Of a stretch of DNA of 64,000 nucleotides, positions 17,981 through 26,639 are shown piece after piece. The translations under genes were made by a program, and so were the position numbers. The stretch comes from Bermanella sp036960565 (lineage in GTDB: Bacteria > Pseudomonadota > Gammaproteobacteria > Pseudomonadales > Oceanobacteraceae). Location of the stretch: assembly GCA_036960565.1 (NCBI GenBank), contig JBALXQ010000018.1, forward strand, positions 1-64,000. The letters run 5' to 3'. How positions within the stretch are numbered: position 1 is the stretch's first letter; each line of letters starts with the position of its first letter. The notes under the pieces are model-generated. The model was not told where the DNA came from and did no database searches. It was given only the letters and a program-made list of their open reading frames with translations.

Positions 17981-18286
17981 ATGCTGGATGCAGAAGAGGT
18001 AGCGTTAAAACTACGAAATAAACAGCATCATTTGGAACAAAAAGCAGACGAGTTAAGTTTGACATTAACACTTGGTACTGGCTCTTTGGTCCAGGGTAAT
18101 TTATATGTTCTGCAAGAAAGGGAGTCTTATGCTCAGCAAGAATTACAGCAGATTAAACATGCAATTTTAAGAATTAAACAAGGGACATATAATGAATGCG
18201 AACTGTGCCTGAAAGGCATTTCGGCAAATCGATTATTAGCATTGCCTTATACAGCCTTATGTTCGGACTGTGCCCGTGTAGGTTAA
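17981..18286 (+). CDS. TraR/DksA-type zinc-finger protein
   Basis: 101-aa protein with a helical N-terminal half and a C4 zinc finger (C73-x2-C76 ... C94-x2-C97). DksA and TraR bind the RNA polymerase secondary channel and adjust promoter opening with ppGpp. This one is shorter than DksA (about 150 aa) and lacks the acidic coiled-coil tip motif DxxDxA, so it is a small paralogue whose effect on transcription cannot be predicted. A strong ribosome site (AGGAG) lies eight bases before the ATG. It lies between the divergent ComFB gene and the convergent potassium-channel gene. Confidence 0.82.
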   Translation: MLDAEEVALKLRNKQHHLEQKADELSLTLTLGTGSLVQGNLYVLQERESYAQQELQQIKHAILRIKQGTYNECELCLKGISANRLLALPYTALCSDCARVG

Positions 18287-18334
18287 TAAGCTAATAGATT
18301 TTATTGGGCTATGTAAAAAGTTTGGCTATTTTAT

Positions 18335-19156
18335 TTATTCTTGATGATTATTAATATTTTTCTTTTGTTCATCACTGAGCAAGGTATCTAGCTTGGCTTC
18401 AAGCATGAATAAACGTTGTTCTATTAATGTTAATTTTTGAATATTTTGATTTTCTTTGTCATGCATAGCCTTTTCATCCTCTGCCATGAAAAATGCCGCA
18501 AAGCTGGCGGTTAACATGGTAAATAAGCCAATTCCCATCAATATTAAAAAGGCACCAAATAACCGGCCTGCATTGCTGGCAGGCACAATATCTCCATAAC
18601 CCACTGTGGTGACGGTAACCCATGCCCACCAAATTCCATCACTGGCTGTTTTAACGTTTGGGTCAATTAAAGACATGACCGTGCCCGATACCACAATAAT
18701 AACGAGGCTGGCCATGAGCCCACGGCCCAAATTATTACGGGCTAATACGTGGCGCAAGGTACGGGAGGCTTGTATAAATAAGCTCAATAAAATAACTAAG
18801 CGCAATACTCGCAGGCCCGCTGCATGAGGGAATATTTGCCAGATGAGCGGGAAAGAAAAAATAACAATAACCAGGTTTACCCAATTGCTGCCTAGATAAC
18901 GCTTTTTGTTATCGACCAAATAAAGCAGGGTAAGTGTTTCAATTACAAAAAATACCCACACTACCCAGTCGCTTATAATCGTGTGAGCAAACTGTTGACT
19001 AATATTTTGTAAATACCAATCAATAATGATCCAGCCAGCCAATAACAACATGGGGCCGTCTAGCATCCGCCCGGCCAGTTTGGCATTGGCGTTTTCATTA
19101 GCCGCTACCCCCATGAGGCCAAATACTTGGGTAAAAGGGCTGACTGATATATTCAT
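18335..19156 (-). CDS. Voltage-gated-type potassium channel protein
   Basis: 273-aa membrane protein of the ion-channel superfamily. Several hydrophobic segments precede a pore loop with the potassium selectivity filter TVTTVGYGDIVPAS and a final inner helix (LFGAFLILMGIGLFTML). An S4-like stretch with regularly spaced arginines (GLRVLRLVILLSLFIQASRTLRHVL) suggests voltage sensing. A charged C-terminal tail of about 45 residues (EQRLFMLEAKLDTLL) looks like a short coiled coil that could help tetramerise. Single gene convergent with the TraR/DksA gene. Confidence 0.87.
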   Translation of the reverse strand: MNISVSPFTQVFGLMGVAANENANAKLAGRMLDGPMLLLAGWIIIDWYLQNISQQFAHTIISDWVVWVFFVIETLTLLYLVDNKKRYLGSNWVNLVIVIFSFPLIWQIFPHAAGLRVLRLVILLSLFIQASRTLRHVLARNNLGRGLMASLVIIVVSGTVMSLIDPNVKTASDGIWWAWVTVTTVGYGDIVPASNAGRLFGAFLILMGIGLFTMLTASFAAFFMAEDEKAMHDKENQNIQKLTLIEQRLFMLEAKLDTLLSDEQKKNINNHQE

Positions 19157-19411
19157 GCTGGCTGGCTTTTTATATTCATGAGTCGAGTATAAATTAATAG
19201 GCTCTAAATTAATTTAAAATCCAAGGTGAATGATGCTTTAGGTTTTTTATTTGATTTCTAGCCCATTATCAGGCGTCTTTATCCTAGATCTTAAATTAGA
19301 TCTTTCTAATGTAATGTCTAATTTACCATGTGAAAGCCGTTGACCAGCCAAAATATTCAGTTTGCTGTGATAGACTCTCTGCAAAAATATTAAGCCAAAT
19401 AGAGGCCTAGC

Positions 19412-19639
19412 ATGTTCACACAGGATGACCTTTTAGCACTTGCCAATATGACGATGCCATTTGGTAAGTATAAGGGAAAAGTACTGATGGATTTACCTGA
19501 AGATTACCTTTTATGGTTTCAAGGAAAAGGCTTCCCGCATGGAAGGTTGGGTCAATTATTAGGATTGTGTTTAGAAGTAAAAATTAATGGCTTGGAAGGA
19601 GTCTTAGAGCCCATGCGTAACAAGAGAGTTACCAATTAA
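19412..19639 (+). CDS. DUF3820 family protein
   Basis: 75-aa protein with the family pattern MPFGKYKGKVLMDLPEDYLLWF, annotated in databases as a putative quorum-sensing-regulated virulence factor on the basis of a Pseudomonas structure. Biochemical role is unknown. Its stop overlaps the start of the next gene (TAATG), so the two are translationally coupled and may act together. Confidence 0.8.
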   Translation: MFTQDDLLALANMTMPFGKYKGKVLMDLPEDYLLWFQGKGFPHGRLGQLLGLCLEVKINGLEGVLEPMRNKRVTN

Positions 19640-20361
19640 TGTTTGAAACACCTGTTACTTCTCAGCTAAACCTACAAGGCTTGGCATTTGAGTACCGCAT
19701 TGTGCGCAGTCAACGTAAAACGGCGGCCATTCATGTTACCCCTCAGGGTGTGCAAGTACGTATTCCCAAGGACGTGAGTGATGGCTGGGTTGAAGAGTTT
19801 GTGGTGGCCAAGCAAGGTTGGATTAATACTCAGTTGGCTCAACAGCAAGGAATAAAATTAAGAGTTCCTGCCATCGAATTGGGGCAAAAAGTGTTGTTTT
19901 TGGGCGTCTGGCGTACTCTGGAATATGCATATTCAGTGAAGTCACAGGTGATACTTGAGGGTGACAAAATAATTTTCAATGCCACCGATAAGCCCACTCC
20001 AAAACAGTTATTAAATGCCTTACAAAGCTTTTTTAAACAACAAGCCAAGCAGTATATGGTGACGCAATCCAGTGAGAAAGCTCGGCAGTTAAAAGTGGTA
20101 GAGCGTCTTTTAGAGGTGGTGTTTCGTCGCACTAAGAGCAAGTGGGGTCATTGTACTAGTAAGGGGCGGATTCAATATAACTGGTTAATCATGGGGGCGC
20201 CCGCAGCGGTTATTGATTACTTAATTTGCCATGAGATAAGTCATCTCATTCAGGCCAACCACAGCCCTGCCTTTTGGGCGCTGGTAGAAAGCATGAGTCC
20301 TGATTATAAAACCCATCAAAAATGGCTGAATGAGCATGCTATTGAATTAAGCTGGTGTTGA
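19639..20361 (+). CDS. YgjP-like (M48-type) metallopeptidase
   Basis: 240-aa protein of the YgjP/DUF45 family, related to SprT-type zinc peptidases. The zinc site is in CHEISHLIQANHSPAFW: HEISH gives two His ligands and the Glu, and the downstream His is the likely third ligand. The upstream RRTKSKWGHCTSKGRIQYNW stretch is the other conserved block. Substrate unknown. One-base overlap with the DUF3820 gene upstream and a 15-base convergent overlap with the GIY-YIG gene downstream. Confidence 0.85.
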   Translation: MFETPVTSQLNLQGLAFEYRIVRSQRKTAAIHVTPQGVQVRIPKDVSDGWVEEFVVAKQGWINTQLAQQQGIKLRVPAIELGQKVLFLGVWRTLEYAYSVKSQVILEGDKIIFNATDKPTPKQLLNALQSFFKQQAKQYMVTQSSEKARQLKVVERLLEVVFRRTKSKWGHCTSKGRIQYNWLIMGAPAAVIDYLICHEISHLIQANHSPAFWALVESMSPDYKTHQKWLNEHAIELSWC

Positions 20362-20625
20362 TTCAATGAGTGATATTTTCTGAGTTCTTGTTAGTTTTTT
20401 AATGGCAGCTTCTCGCTTGCAAGCCTCACTACGATTAGCACAGTTTTCTTGATAGCGCAGTGTGACTGGCCGTCGGCTACGTGTATAGCGTGCGCCTTTT
20501 TTGTCACTGCCATTATGTTCTTGCACGCGGCGTTTTACATCTGTACTAACCCCAGTATATAAACTGCCATCTTTACATTGCACCAGATAAACAAACCAGG
20601 CTGAGTCAATTTTAGCTTCAGGCAT
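20347..20625 (-). CDS. GIY-YIG nuclease-family protein (YhbQ type)
   Basis: 92-aa single-domain GIY-YIG protein of the UPF0213/YhbQ group. The core is WFVYLVQCKDGSLYTGVSTD, with the YLV...YTG variant of the motif, followed by the catalytic Arg and His region RRVQEHN. Small members of this group are linked to DNA repair or mobile-element nuclease folds, but their role is unproven. It overlaps the upstream GNAT gene by eight bases, so the two are cotranscribed. Confidence 0.85.
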   Translation of the reverse strand: MPEAKIDSAWFVYLVQCKDGSLYTGVSTDVKRRVQEHNGSDKKGARYTRSRRPVTLRYQENCANRSEACKREAAIKKLTRTQKISLIESTPA

Positions 20626-20869
20626 CTTTTAAGAACTTATCCACATACCAGCAGCTGGCCTTTATATTATAGTGCTGCTGTTTAGCCCAAAGCAGGCCTG
20701 CCTCTACCAATGCCTCTGCATGTCCCTGGCCCCTTGCGCGAAACGGCACATAGGTGTGGGTAAAGTCCACACAATCCTCAGAGAGCATTTTATACTCTAA
20801 TATAGCGGCATCTTTAGGCAGTTCGATTATAAAGCGCTGAGACTCAGCTTGATGGGTTACCGCACTCAT
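20618..20869 (-). CDS. GNAT-like acetyltransferase (CG type)
   Basis: 83-aa minimal GNAT fold of the YidJ/YjdJ type. The acetyl-CoA-binding pyrophosphate loop is visible as FRARGQGHAEALVEAG. It is too short for a separate substrate domain and the acceptor is unknown. First gene of a two-gene unit with the GIY-YIG gene. Confidence 0.75.
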   Translation of the reverse strand: MSAVTHQAESQRFIIELPKDAAILEYKMLSEDCVDFTHTYVPFRARGQGHAEALVEAGLLWAKQQHYNIKASCWYVDKFLKDA

Positions 20870-21239
20870 AATAAATTTTCACTAAAAAGGAATAGGCATT
20901 GTAACCTTTATTTGTAAAAAGGCATCACAGGATTTTTTAGTAGGCTCTCATGTAAAAGAAAACTACAAGAAGCGTTTAATGCTCAGAGGTAAATTTTAAT
21001 TGGTGAGTTATAAGTTTTAAATTACGAAACTATTTTTTATAATAACTTTAACAAAGTGAAATAGGTAGCCAAAAAAACGGCGTTAAGTGTTGTTGTATGA
21101 ATGTATAAAACAAAAATATAAGTAATGGGTAAATAGCAGCATACAATGGTATGCCGCGATTTATTTTCTTAAGTTAATTCAATCTCAATGATCACTAAAT
21201 AAGTCACCACTAACCTTAAGCGGCACCGAGATTTATATT
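20870..21239. other. AT-rich intergenic region
   Basis: 370 AT-rich bases between two minus-strand genes. I see no gene-like open frame and no RNA fold. The only regular element is a short inverted repeat GCATAC-AATG-GTATGC at 21139-21154, which may be chance. The promoter of the GNAT gene should lie at its left end. Confidence 0.4.
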
Positions 21240-22406
21240 TTAACGATTACGACCTAACGCATCGTGACTAGAAACCCAATCCCCAGCTATTATCGCCGAA
21301 CCCAAGGATAGTTCTCCCGCCAATACAGTAGCACCCATAATCTCAGCCAATTTATATGCTTTGCCTTTACCGTAACAATCTAAGATGTCTAGGCATTCTT
21401 TTTGCGTGGCCAAACCGGTGCCGCCGCCATAGGTAGCCACTATTAAAGATGGAATGGTAATGGAAACATAATAATCACCATTTTCATTAATGTCAGCAAA
21501 GGTCACAGCAGCCGACGATTCAGCCACGTTGGCCACGTCTTGCCCTGTTGCCATGAACATTGCCGTAATGCCATTAGCCGAGTGAGCACCGGTGTTGGAG
21601 GAGCCAGCCATGAAGTTACCTACTTGACCGATGCCACGCATCTTAAACAAAGTCTCTGGCGTCACGCCCATTATAGATTTTAGCAATTCACGGGGAATAG
21701 TGGCTTCAGCAATTACGCGTTTTCCTCGCGAGTGCAGGGTATTTAACTGGGAATGTTTTTTGTCGGTATCCATGCCGCCAGATAACATATATTGGCGTAT
21801 TCCCGGATAGTTTTTCTTAATCCATTCACAAGCATAAAAGGTGGCCTTACTTACCATGTTCTGACCGGCGGCATCACCTGTGGTGAAATTAAAACGCAAA
21901 TACATCATTCGCGCCGCCGCGTATTTTTCTATGTTACGCAGCTTGCCAGAACGAGTCGTTGTTTCCGCCATTTCTTTAATGGTATTAAAATTTTCATCTA
22001 CCCACTTACCAAACTCTCGGGCTTGGCGGGCATCGTCAAAAATAAATACTGGCGCACGTTGCATGGCGTCATCTACTACGCTCACGGTAACGCCACCGGC
22101 TTCAGTCAACAGACGCATGCCTCGGCTATAGCTGGCTACGAGTGTTCCTTCGGCTGTGGCTAAAGGCACATAAAATGTTCCTTGGGCGTGTTCACCATTT
22201 ACTAAAACCGGACCAGAAAGACCTATAGGCACTTGCGCAGCACCGATAAAATTTTCGATATTACCTTCTGTAATAGCGGGATCAAACGAAAACTTACCCA
22301 CGTGTTCAAGCTCAACGCCGGTTTGCTCTTTGACAAAATTACGGCGGTTCTGTGCCATATCTATTGTGTGATCGGCTTCTTTATCTCTTGGTATACGGAC
22401 TGACAT
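21240..22406 (-). CDS. Hydroxymethylglutaryl-CoA reductase
   Basis: Interconverts HMG-CoA and mevalonate with NAD(P)H. The 388-aa catalytic domain keeps the class I layout: ENFIGAAQVPIGLSGPV, the catalytic Glu in ATAEGTLVAS, the catalytic Lys in GGMDTDKKHS, the catalytic Asp in TGQDVANVAE, and a His near the C-terminus (SSHDALGRNR). The nucleotide motif is GDAAGQNM where animal enzymes have GDAMGMNM. No mevalonate kinase or other mevalonate gene is near, and this genome uses the MEP pathway (dxs at 919). It may serve catabolism of mevalonate or HMG-CoA from leucine or terpenes. It is divergent from a Crp/Fnr regulator 114 bases away. Confidence 0.9.
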   Translation of the reverse strand: MSVRIPRDKEADHTIDMAQNRRNFVKEQTGVELEHVGKFSFDPAITEGNIENFIGAAQVPIGLSGPVLVNGEHAQGTFYVPLATAEGTLVASYSRGMRLLTEAGGVTVSVVDDAMQRAPVFIFDDARQAREFGKWVDENFNTIKEMAETTTRSGKLRNIEKYAAARMMYLRFNFTTGDAAGQNMVSKATFYACEWIKKNYPGIRQYMLSGGMDTDKKHSQLNTLHSRGKRVIAEATIPRELLKSIMGVTPETLFKMRGIGQVGNFMAGSSNTGAHSANGITAMFMATGQDVANVAESSAAVTFADINENGDYYVSITIPSLIVATYGGGTGLATQKECLDILDCYGKGKAYKLAEIMGATVLAGELSLGSAIIAGDWVSSHDALGRNR

Positions 22407-22520
22407 TTTGTTTGATCCTTTTCTTGTTAATGCTTTTATTACCTGCTCAGTATTTCAAAATAGAAGGCTCATCACAGTTAAAAATGTTACATTCACATAC
22501 TCTTTTTAGAATTCAAACGC

Positions 22521-23195
22521 ATGACAATCAGCATTTTAGAACAACTGGATCACAGCGGGCTGTTCTGTGAATTTCCGGAGGATGTAAAACAACAACTGGC
22601 GGACATTTCCAGTACACAAACCTGCCGAGGTGGCCAGATACTTTATCAAGATGGCGATATGCCGGATGCACTTTATGGTGTTTTGAGTGGTGGTATAAAA
22701 ATGGTGGCCGAAGATGCCAATGGAAAATACTTTCTACAAGGTTTAATACAGCCAGGTTGGTGGTTTGGTGAAATTTCTGCCATTGATGGTCAACCCCGTG
22801 GACACACCACCTTGGCCATAGGTGACACTCAACTATTGAGAATTCCTCGTAAAGAGTTGCTGCTTTTTCTAGATAAAAATCCACAGCTTTATCGGCACTT
22901 TCTAAATATATTATGTAAACGTTTACGCCAAGCGGGGCAGGTTTTAGAAGAGGGGGCTTTTTTACCTATGCCCAAGCGGCTGGCCAATCAACTGCTGCGT
23001 ATTAATAAAATTAAGGAACAGCATTTAACAAAATTAAGCCAGGAAGAACTGGCTTCAAGCCTAGGAGTAACGCGCCAGAGTATTTATCGGATACTTAAAG
23101 ACTGGCAATTGAAAAAATGGATACAAATAAAGTATGGAAACATAGAAATACTACAGCCTGAATCTTTGAGGGGGTTTGTTGAGTTGGGTGATTAG
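22521..23195 (+). CDS. Crp/Fnr-family transcriptional regulator
   Basis: 224-aa regulator: cyclic-nucleotide-binding beta-roll (about 20-140), dimer helix, and winged helix-turn-helix (LSQEELASSLGVTRQSIYRILKDW, residues about 175-198). The phosphate-binding cassette reads FGEISAIDGQPRGHTTLA: the Glu and Arg of a cAMP pocket are present but the Arg-Ser pair of Crp is Arg-Gly, so the ligand is uncertain. There are no Fnr-type iron-sulfur cysteines at the N-terminus. It is divergent from the HMG-CoA reductase gene and may control it; no obvious dyad operator is visible between them. Confidence 0.87.
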   Translation: MTISILEQLDHSGLFCEFPEDVKQQLADISSTQTCRGGQILYQDGDMPDALYGVLSGGIKMVAEDANGKYFLQGLIQPGWWFGEISAIDGQPRGHTTLAIGDTQLLRIPRKELLLFLDKNPQLYRHFLNILCKRLRQAGQVLEEGAFLPMPKRLANQLLRINKIKEQHLTKLSQEELASSLGVTRQSIYRILKDWQLKKWIQIKYGNIEILQPESLRGFVELGD

Positions 23196-23340
23196 TAATA
23201 ATAAAAAAGCATAATTAGGAGCCTAATAAATTAATATTTAGTTTTAAGGAAACTCAAATTATTTATAATAAAAATGAATTTATAAAATTTAGACTAATAC
23301 CTACATAATTGATCTTGATAAAAATAACATATAAGAAATG

Positions 23341-23374
23341 CTCATATAACTCGTATTAATAAAAGCTATATGAG
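23341..23374 (-). terminator. Inverted repeat at the end of the catabolic operon
   Basis: An 8-bp inverted repeat (CTCATATA / TATATGAG) 15 bases past the stop of the last operon gene. The AT-rich stem and lack of a clean T run make it a weak terminator candidate. Confidence 0.35.
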
Positions 23375-23388
23375 AATAAAAAATTGAA

Positions 23389-24507
23389 CTAGCTCAATTT
23401 TCTGATTAAAAAATTACTTGGAAACCATTTTGAAATAAGCATGCGTCCAACCCAGTTTGGATCCGGGATTAGCTTGTCATCAATGTCGGCTAATTTCACC
23501 AGTTGTTTACCGTTATTTTTTCCTTCCAGCATACGAAAGAAAGCATCCGGAGCACTATCAATTCCAATCTTTATGTCTTCTTTAGATTTTATTTTCCCCT
23601 GCTTAACCCATAATGCTAACTGAATAAGTGACCCTCTTAATTTTTTTTGATAATCAAGAATCACAAAGCCCTGGCGTTTTACGCGCCTAGTTAACATTAT
23701 ATTATTGTCACGGCGGCCTTTATCCAGGCGAGTATCCGTAAGGTTACTGATAGCCAAACGACCCACTACCGCCACACGGGCACCCAGACTGTAATTGTCC
23801 ATCACCGCCTCAGAAATATCGCCGCTGGTATTATCAAAATACACATCGACACCCTTGGGACAAGCCTGCTTAATATCTTGAGATAATTGCTCGATAGATT
23901 TACCACGGTAGCTTATGGCCGCATCGTATTCCCAGTCTTGTTTAACCTGGATGGCTTTTTCATCTGTACTCACTATTGCCACAGTGCGGCAATTATTTAA
24001 TTTGGCAATTTGTGCAGCCACGGTACCCACCGAGCTGCCCCCAGCCGAAATTAGTACGGTTTCCCCAGGCTTAGGTTGACCTATATCGCGCATAGCAAAA
24101 TAGGCGGTAGCACCTGTGATGCCAACAGCACCTAAAAAGTGGGTGGCTTTGGCTAAACCCAAGTTAACTTTTTTAAAAGCATCGTTATCATTACTGATGG
24201 TAAATTGCTGCATGTCCACTCGGCCCAAGCGTACTTCACCCACTTTCACGTCTGGGTGTTTAGATTCAATCACCTGGCTTACACCATAGGCGTGCATCAC
24301 CTCTCCCGGGTTTACTTTTTCTGCGTAATTATCTTCATCGCGCATGCGGCCCACTAATGCTGGGTCCATGGATAAGTAGGCGTTACGCATTAAATACTGA
24401 CCTGCTTTAATGGCTGGTAATTCTTTGTTCTGCACACTAAAGATTTCGGATGTCGGTGCACCTGTAGGACGTTTTTCAAACTTTACAAAGCGATTAATTG
24501 TGCTCAT
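23389..24507 (-). CDS. Zinc-free MDR-family NADP-dependent oxidoreductase
   Basis: 372-aa medium-chain dehydrogenase/reductase of the leukotriene B4 / 2-alkenal reductase branch. YLSMDPALVGRM and the GAVGITGATAYF segment before the Rossmann motif (ISAGGSSVGTVAAQIAKL) are typical, and the zinc-binding cysteines of alcohol dehydrogenases are absent. Such enzymes reduce activated C=C bonds in alpha,beta-unsaturated ketones or aldehydes. Last of eight genes in the operon, overlapping the GST gene by 14 bases. A likely role is reducing an enone intermediate of the pathway. Confidence 0.85.
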   Translation of the reverse strand: MSTINRFVKFEKRPTGAPTSEIFSVQNKELPAIKAGQYLMRNAYLSMDPALVGRMRDEDNYAEKVNPGEVMHAYGVSQVIESKHPDVKVGEVRLGRVDMQQFTISNDNDAFKKVNLGLAKATHFLGAVGITGATAYFAMRDIGQPKPGETVLISAGGSSVGTVAAQIAKLNNCRTVAIVSTDEKAIQVKQDWEYDAAISYRGKSIEQLSQDIKQACPKGVDVYFDNTSGDISEAVMDNYSLGARVAVVGRLAISNLTDTRLDKGRRDNNIMLTRRVKRQGFVILDYQKKLRGSLIQLALWVKQGKIKSKEDIKIGIDSAPDAFFRMLEGKNNGKQLVKLADIDDKLIPDPNWVGRMLISKWFPSNFLIRKLS

Positions 24508-25771
24508 GAGACACCTCTTTTGCCTGGGATTTCGTGGCTTGTTTTTTTGATTTTTTTTCTTTTAGATAGCTAACTCGAGCATCGCAGGTGCCATCTTTAA
24601 CAAACGGCGGATTAAAACCGTCAAATAAATTGCAGTGCAACATCCCATTCTTCATTAAACCTGGCAGTACTTGGGCCGCCGTTAATTTAGGTTGCAGCCA
24701 TTGTTGATGGTCTGTGGATAAAGCGTCATAGGCCTTTTGTACATTTTCAAAACTCCATGCACGATATTGAAAAGTAGAAAACTCCACGTCTAAATCATAA
24801 ATGTTGGCCCTGAAGACTTTGTTGCCAAGGCTTGCGGCCAGAGCAGTACCGGCGGCGAAAGGAATATAGGTTTTGCCAACAAAGTTCAGAAGCTGCTCAA
24901 GGGTGGTGTGATTGCCTTCATCCAGGTTCAGCCAGTCTCCAAATTCGGTTTGTGCCGCTAAACCGCGGTTGTCACCAAACTCGGTGATGGTATCCATCCA
25001 GTTACAAGTGCGCGATCCATACTGTTCCATGATGGCAGCTGAATAAGGGTCTTGATAAAGGTGGGCATATACGTGACCGTAAATAGCAAAGTCTGCAAGG
25101 CTAGGACGGTCTCCCAATAAAAATTGATGCTGCTCGAAATGTTTATCCAGAATATTAAGCAAGTCTATGAGCTGGGTATCTAGGCTATCTCGGGCAGCCT
25201 TGTCTTTAAGTCCTAGTGGGCCGTCAAAAGCACTCTGACGTCCCAGTATCATGGGCGCCACTTTTTGCGCGTGCAGGTTCACATTTCCATAACTCATGGA
25301 GCGCGCTAATCTATGACTGAGGGTGGTGCGATTAATCTCATTACCCCAACGGTAATGCATGGAAAAACGGGTAAGGTACTCGTCACCAAAATCTTCCAAT
25401 AAGGTCATGATAAATGCCAATCTTGCATCTGCTGGTGTGCATGAATGGTCTTTATATACCTGTTCAAATTCCGTCATGATGGGAGTGGTATCTTGCATTA
25501 CATGATCAAGCGGCGTGATGATCACAGGCATAATGCTCATACCTACTTTTTCAACGATGGTGCTATTGTAGGCTTCTAGATTAACGCGCATACGTTGATA
25601 GGGAATACCTTTATAATTTAGGTAAGTGCGTAATTTACATGAGTAAGGAGAGTTGGGGTCGCACCATAAGCGGTAACGCTCTTGGTTATCTGGTGTAAGT
25701 TTTAAGTCATTTGCTACGGCTTGTTGCTCTCGCAGCAAATTTTTAGCAATGCTCGTTTCTAAATTAGTCAT
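24494..25771 (-). CDS. Glutathione S-transferase-family protein with C-terminal extension
   Basis: 425 aa, about twice the usual GST. The thioredoxin-fold domain starts near residue 33 with the Cys/Ser-type active site CDPNSPYSCKLRTYL, followed by the helical domain with FLLGDRPSLADFAIYGHVY. From about residue 280 an extension of some 145 residues (LLNFVGKTYIPFAAGTA, FSTFQYRAWSFENVQKAY) ends in a Lys-rich tail. I do not recognise the extension. It may bind another substrate or partner. Part of the eight-gene operon, nine bases after the SDR gene. It could conjugate glutathione to, or isomerise, a ring-cleavage product. Confidence 0.8.
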   Translation of the reverse strand: MTNLETSIAKNLLREQQAVANDLKLTPDNQERYRLWCDPNSPYSCKLRTYLNYKGIPYQRMRVNLEAYNSTIVEKVGMSIMPVIITPLDHVMQDTTPIMTEFEQVYKDHSCTPADARLAFIMTLLEDFGDEYLTRFSMHYRWGNEINRTTLSHRLARSMSYGNVNLHAQKVAPMILGRQSAFDGPLGLKDKAARDSLDTQLIDLLNILDKHFEQHQFLLGDRPSLADFAIYGHVYAHLYQDPYSAAIMEQYGSRTCNWMDTITEFGDNRGLAAQTEFGDWLNLDEGNHTTLEQLLNFVGKTYIPFAAGTALAASLGNKVFRANIYDLDVEFSTFQYRAWSFENVQKAYDALSTDHQQWLQPKLTAAQVLPGLMKNGMLHCNLFDGFNPPFVKDGTCDARVSYLKEKKSKKQATKSQAKEVSHEHN

Positions 25772-25780
25772 CAGCTACTC

Positions 25781-26614
25781 CTATTGTCCTAACTGGTTTA
25801 ACGAATACGATTTACCCAACATACGTTCTCTTAAAGCTGTAGGTAAAATCGTCTTGGCCAATTTTAATAATGAACTACCATGGCCAATAAACATGCTGGT
25901 TGGCGGCGTATTTTTGTGTAGTGCCTTAATGAGGGTATTGGCAAACATGTCTGGGGTAGTGGGGGAGCTGGATGAAATCCTGGCGCGCTTATTGATAGCC
26001 TTAATACAAGCGGAATACAAAGACCCACTCACCAGAGTGTCTTGTAATTTTTGTGAGGCGGTATCACCAAATGCCGATGCCACCCCACCTGGGTAAACTG
26101 TCATCACATGAATATTAAACGGTTTTAGTTCCATGCGTAACACATCTGAAATGGCGTGTAGCGCAGCCTTGGATGCGCCATAAATTCCGGAAAATGGAAT
26201 GGTAAATATTCCGGCCACACTGCCAATGTTTACCACCTGAGCATTGTTACTTTTCATTAATAAAGGTAATGCCGCCTGAGTGATTGCCACTGGGGCAAAT
26301 ACATTGGTAGAAAATTGATTGCGTATTTGCTCTATAGGTACCTCGGCCACTGGTCCCATGGCACCAAAACCGGCGTTGTTAATTAATAAATCAAGCTGGC
26401 CACATTGATGCTTTATAGTCTCAATGGTGTGTTCAATTTGTTGAGCGTCGTTTACATCCAACTTAACTGGAATAAAGTTTTCACTTTTTAGGCTAGCCAG
26501 TGACTGAGTATTGCGCACGCCGGCATATACCTTATAACCCTCGTCGGCCAATTTCTCTGCCATGCTTTTGCCTATGCCTGAGGAGCAACCGGTAATTAAA
26601 CATATTTTTTTCAT
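25781..26614 (-). CDS. SDR-family oxidoreductase
   Basis: 277-aa classical short-chain dehydrogenase. The cofactor motif is TGCSSGIGKSMAEKLA, followed by LLINNAGFGAMGP and a catalytic Ser/YxxxK (GSVAGIFTIPFSGIYGASKAAL). The fold is cytosolic and would oxidise a hydroxyl or reduce a ketone with NAD(P). Fourth-last gene counted toward the operon end, 25 bases after the flavin hydroxylase gene. The substrate is presumably a pathway alcohol or dihydrodiol. Confidence 0.88.
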   Translation of the reverse strand: MKKICLITGCSSGIGKSMAEKLADEGYKVYAGVRNTQSLASLKSENFIPVKLDVNDAQQIEHTIETIKHQCGQLDLLINNAGFGAMGPVAEVPIEQIRNQFSTNVFAPVAITQAALPLLMKSNNAQVVNIGSVAGIFTIPFSGIYGASKAALHAISDVLRMELKPFNIHVMTVYPGGVASAFGDTASQKLQDTLVSGSLYSACIKAINKRARISSSSPTTPDMFANTLIKALHKNTPPTSMFIGHGSSLLKLAKTILPTALRERMLGKSYSLNQLGQ

Positions 26615-26639
26615 GATTTTTACCTCTTTAATTTAAATA

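Noticed and set aside
17806..19279. A 14-base inverted repeat (AAGACGCCTGATAA at 17806-17819 and its complement at 19266-19279) flanking the TraR/DksA and potassium-channel genes, as if a mobile unit.
   Set aside because: Several exact 14-mer inverted pairs are expected by chance in 64 kb, there is no target duplication and no transposase.
21139..21154. Short inverted repeat GCATAC-AATG-GTATGC in the gap before the HMG-CoA reductase gene's downstream end.
   Set aside because: Only six base pairs, imperfect beyond that, and not near a promoter I can support.
22407..22520. Possible Crp-type operator between the HMG-CoA reductase and Crp/Fnr genes.
   Set aside because: TGTTAC and TCACA-like pieces are present but not as a properly spaced dyad.
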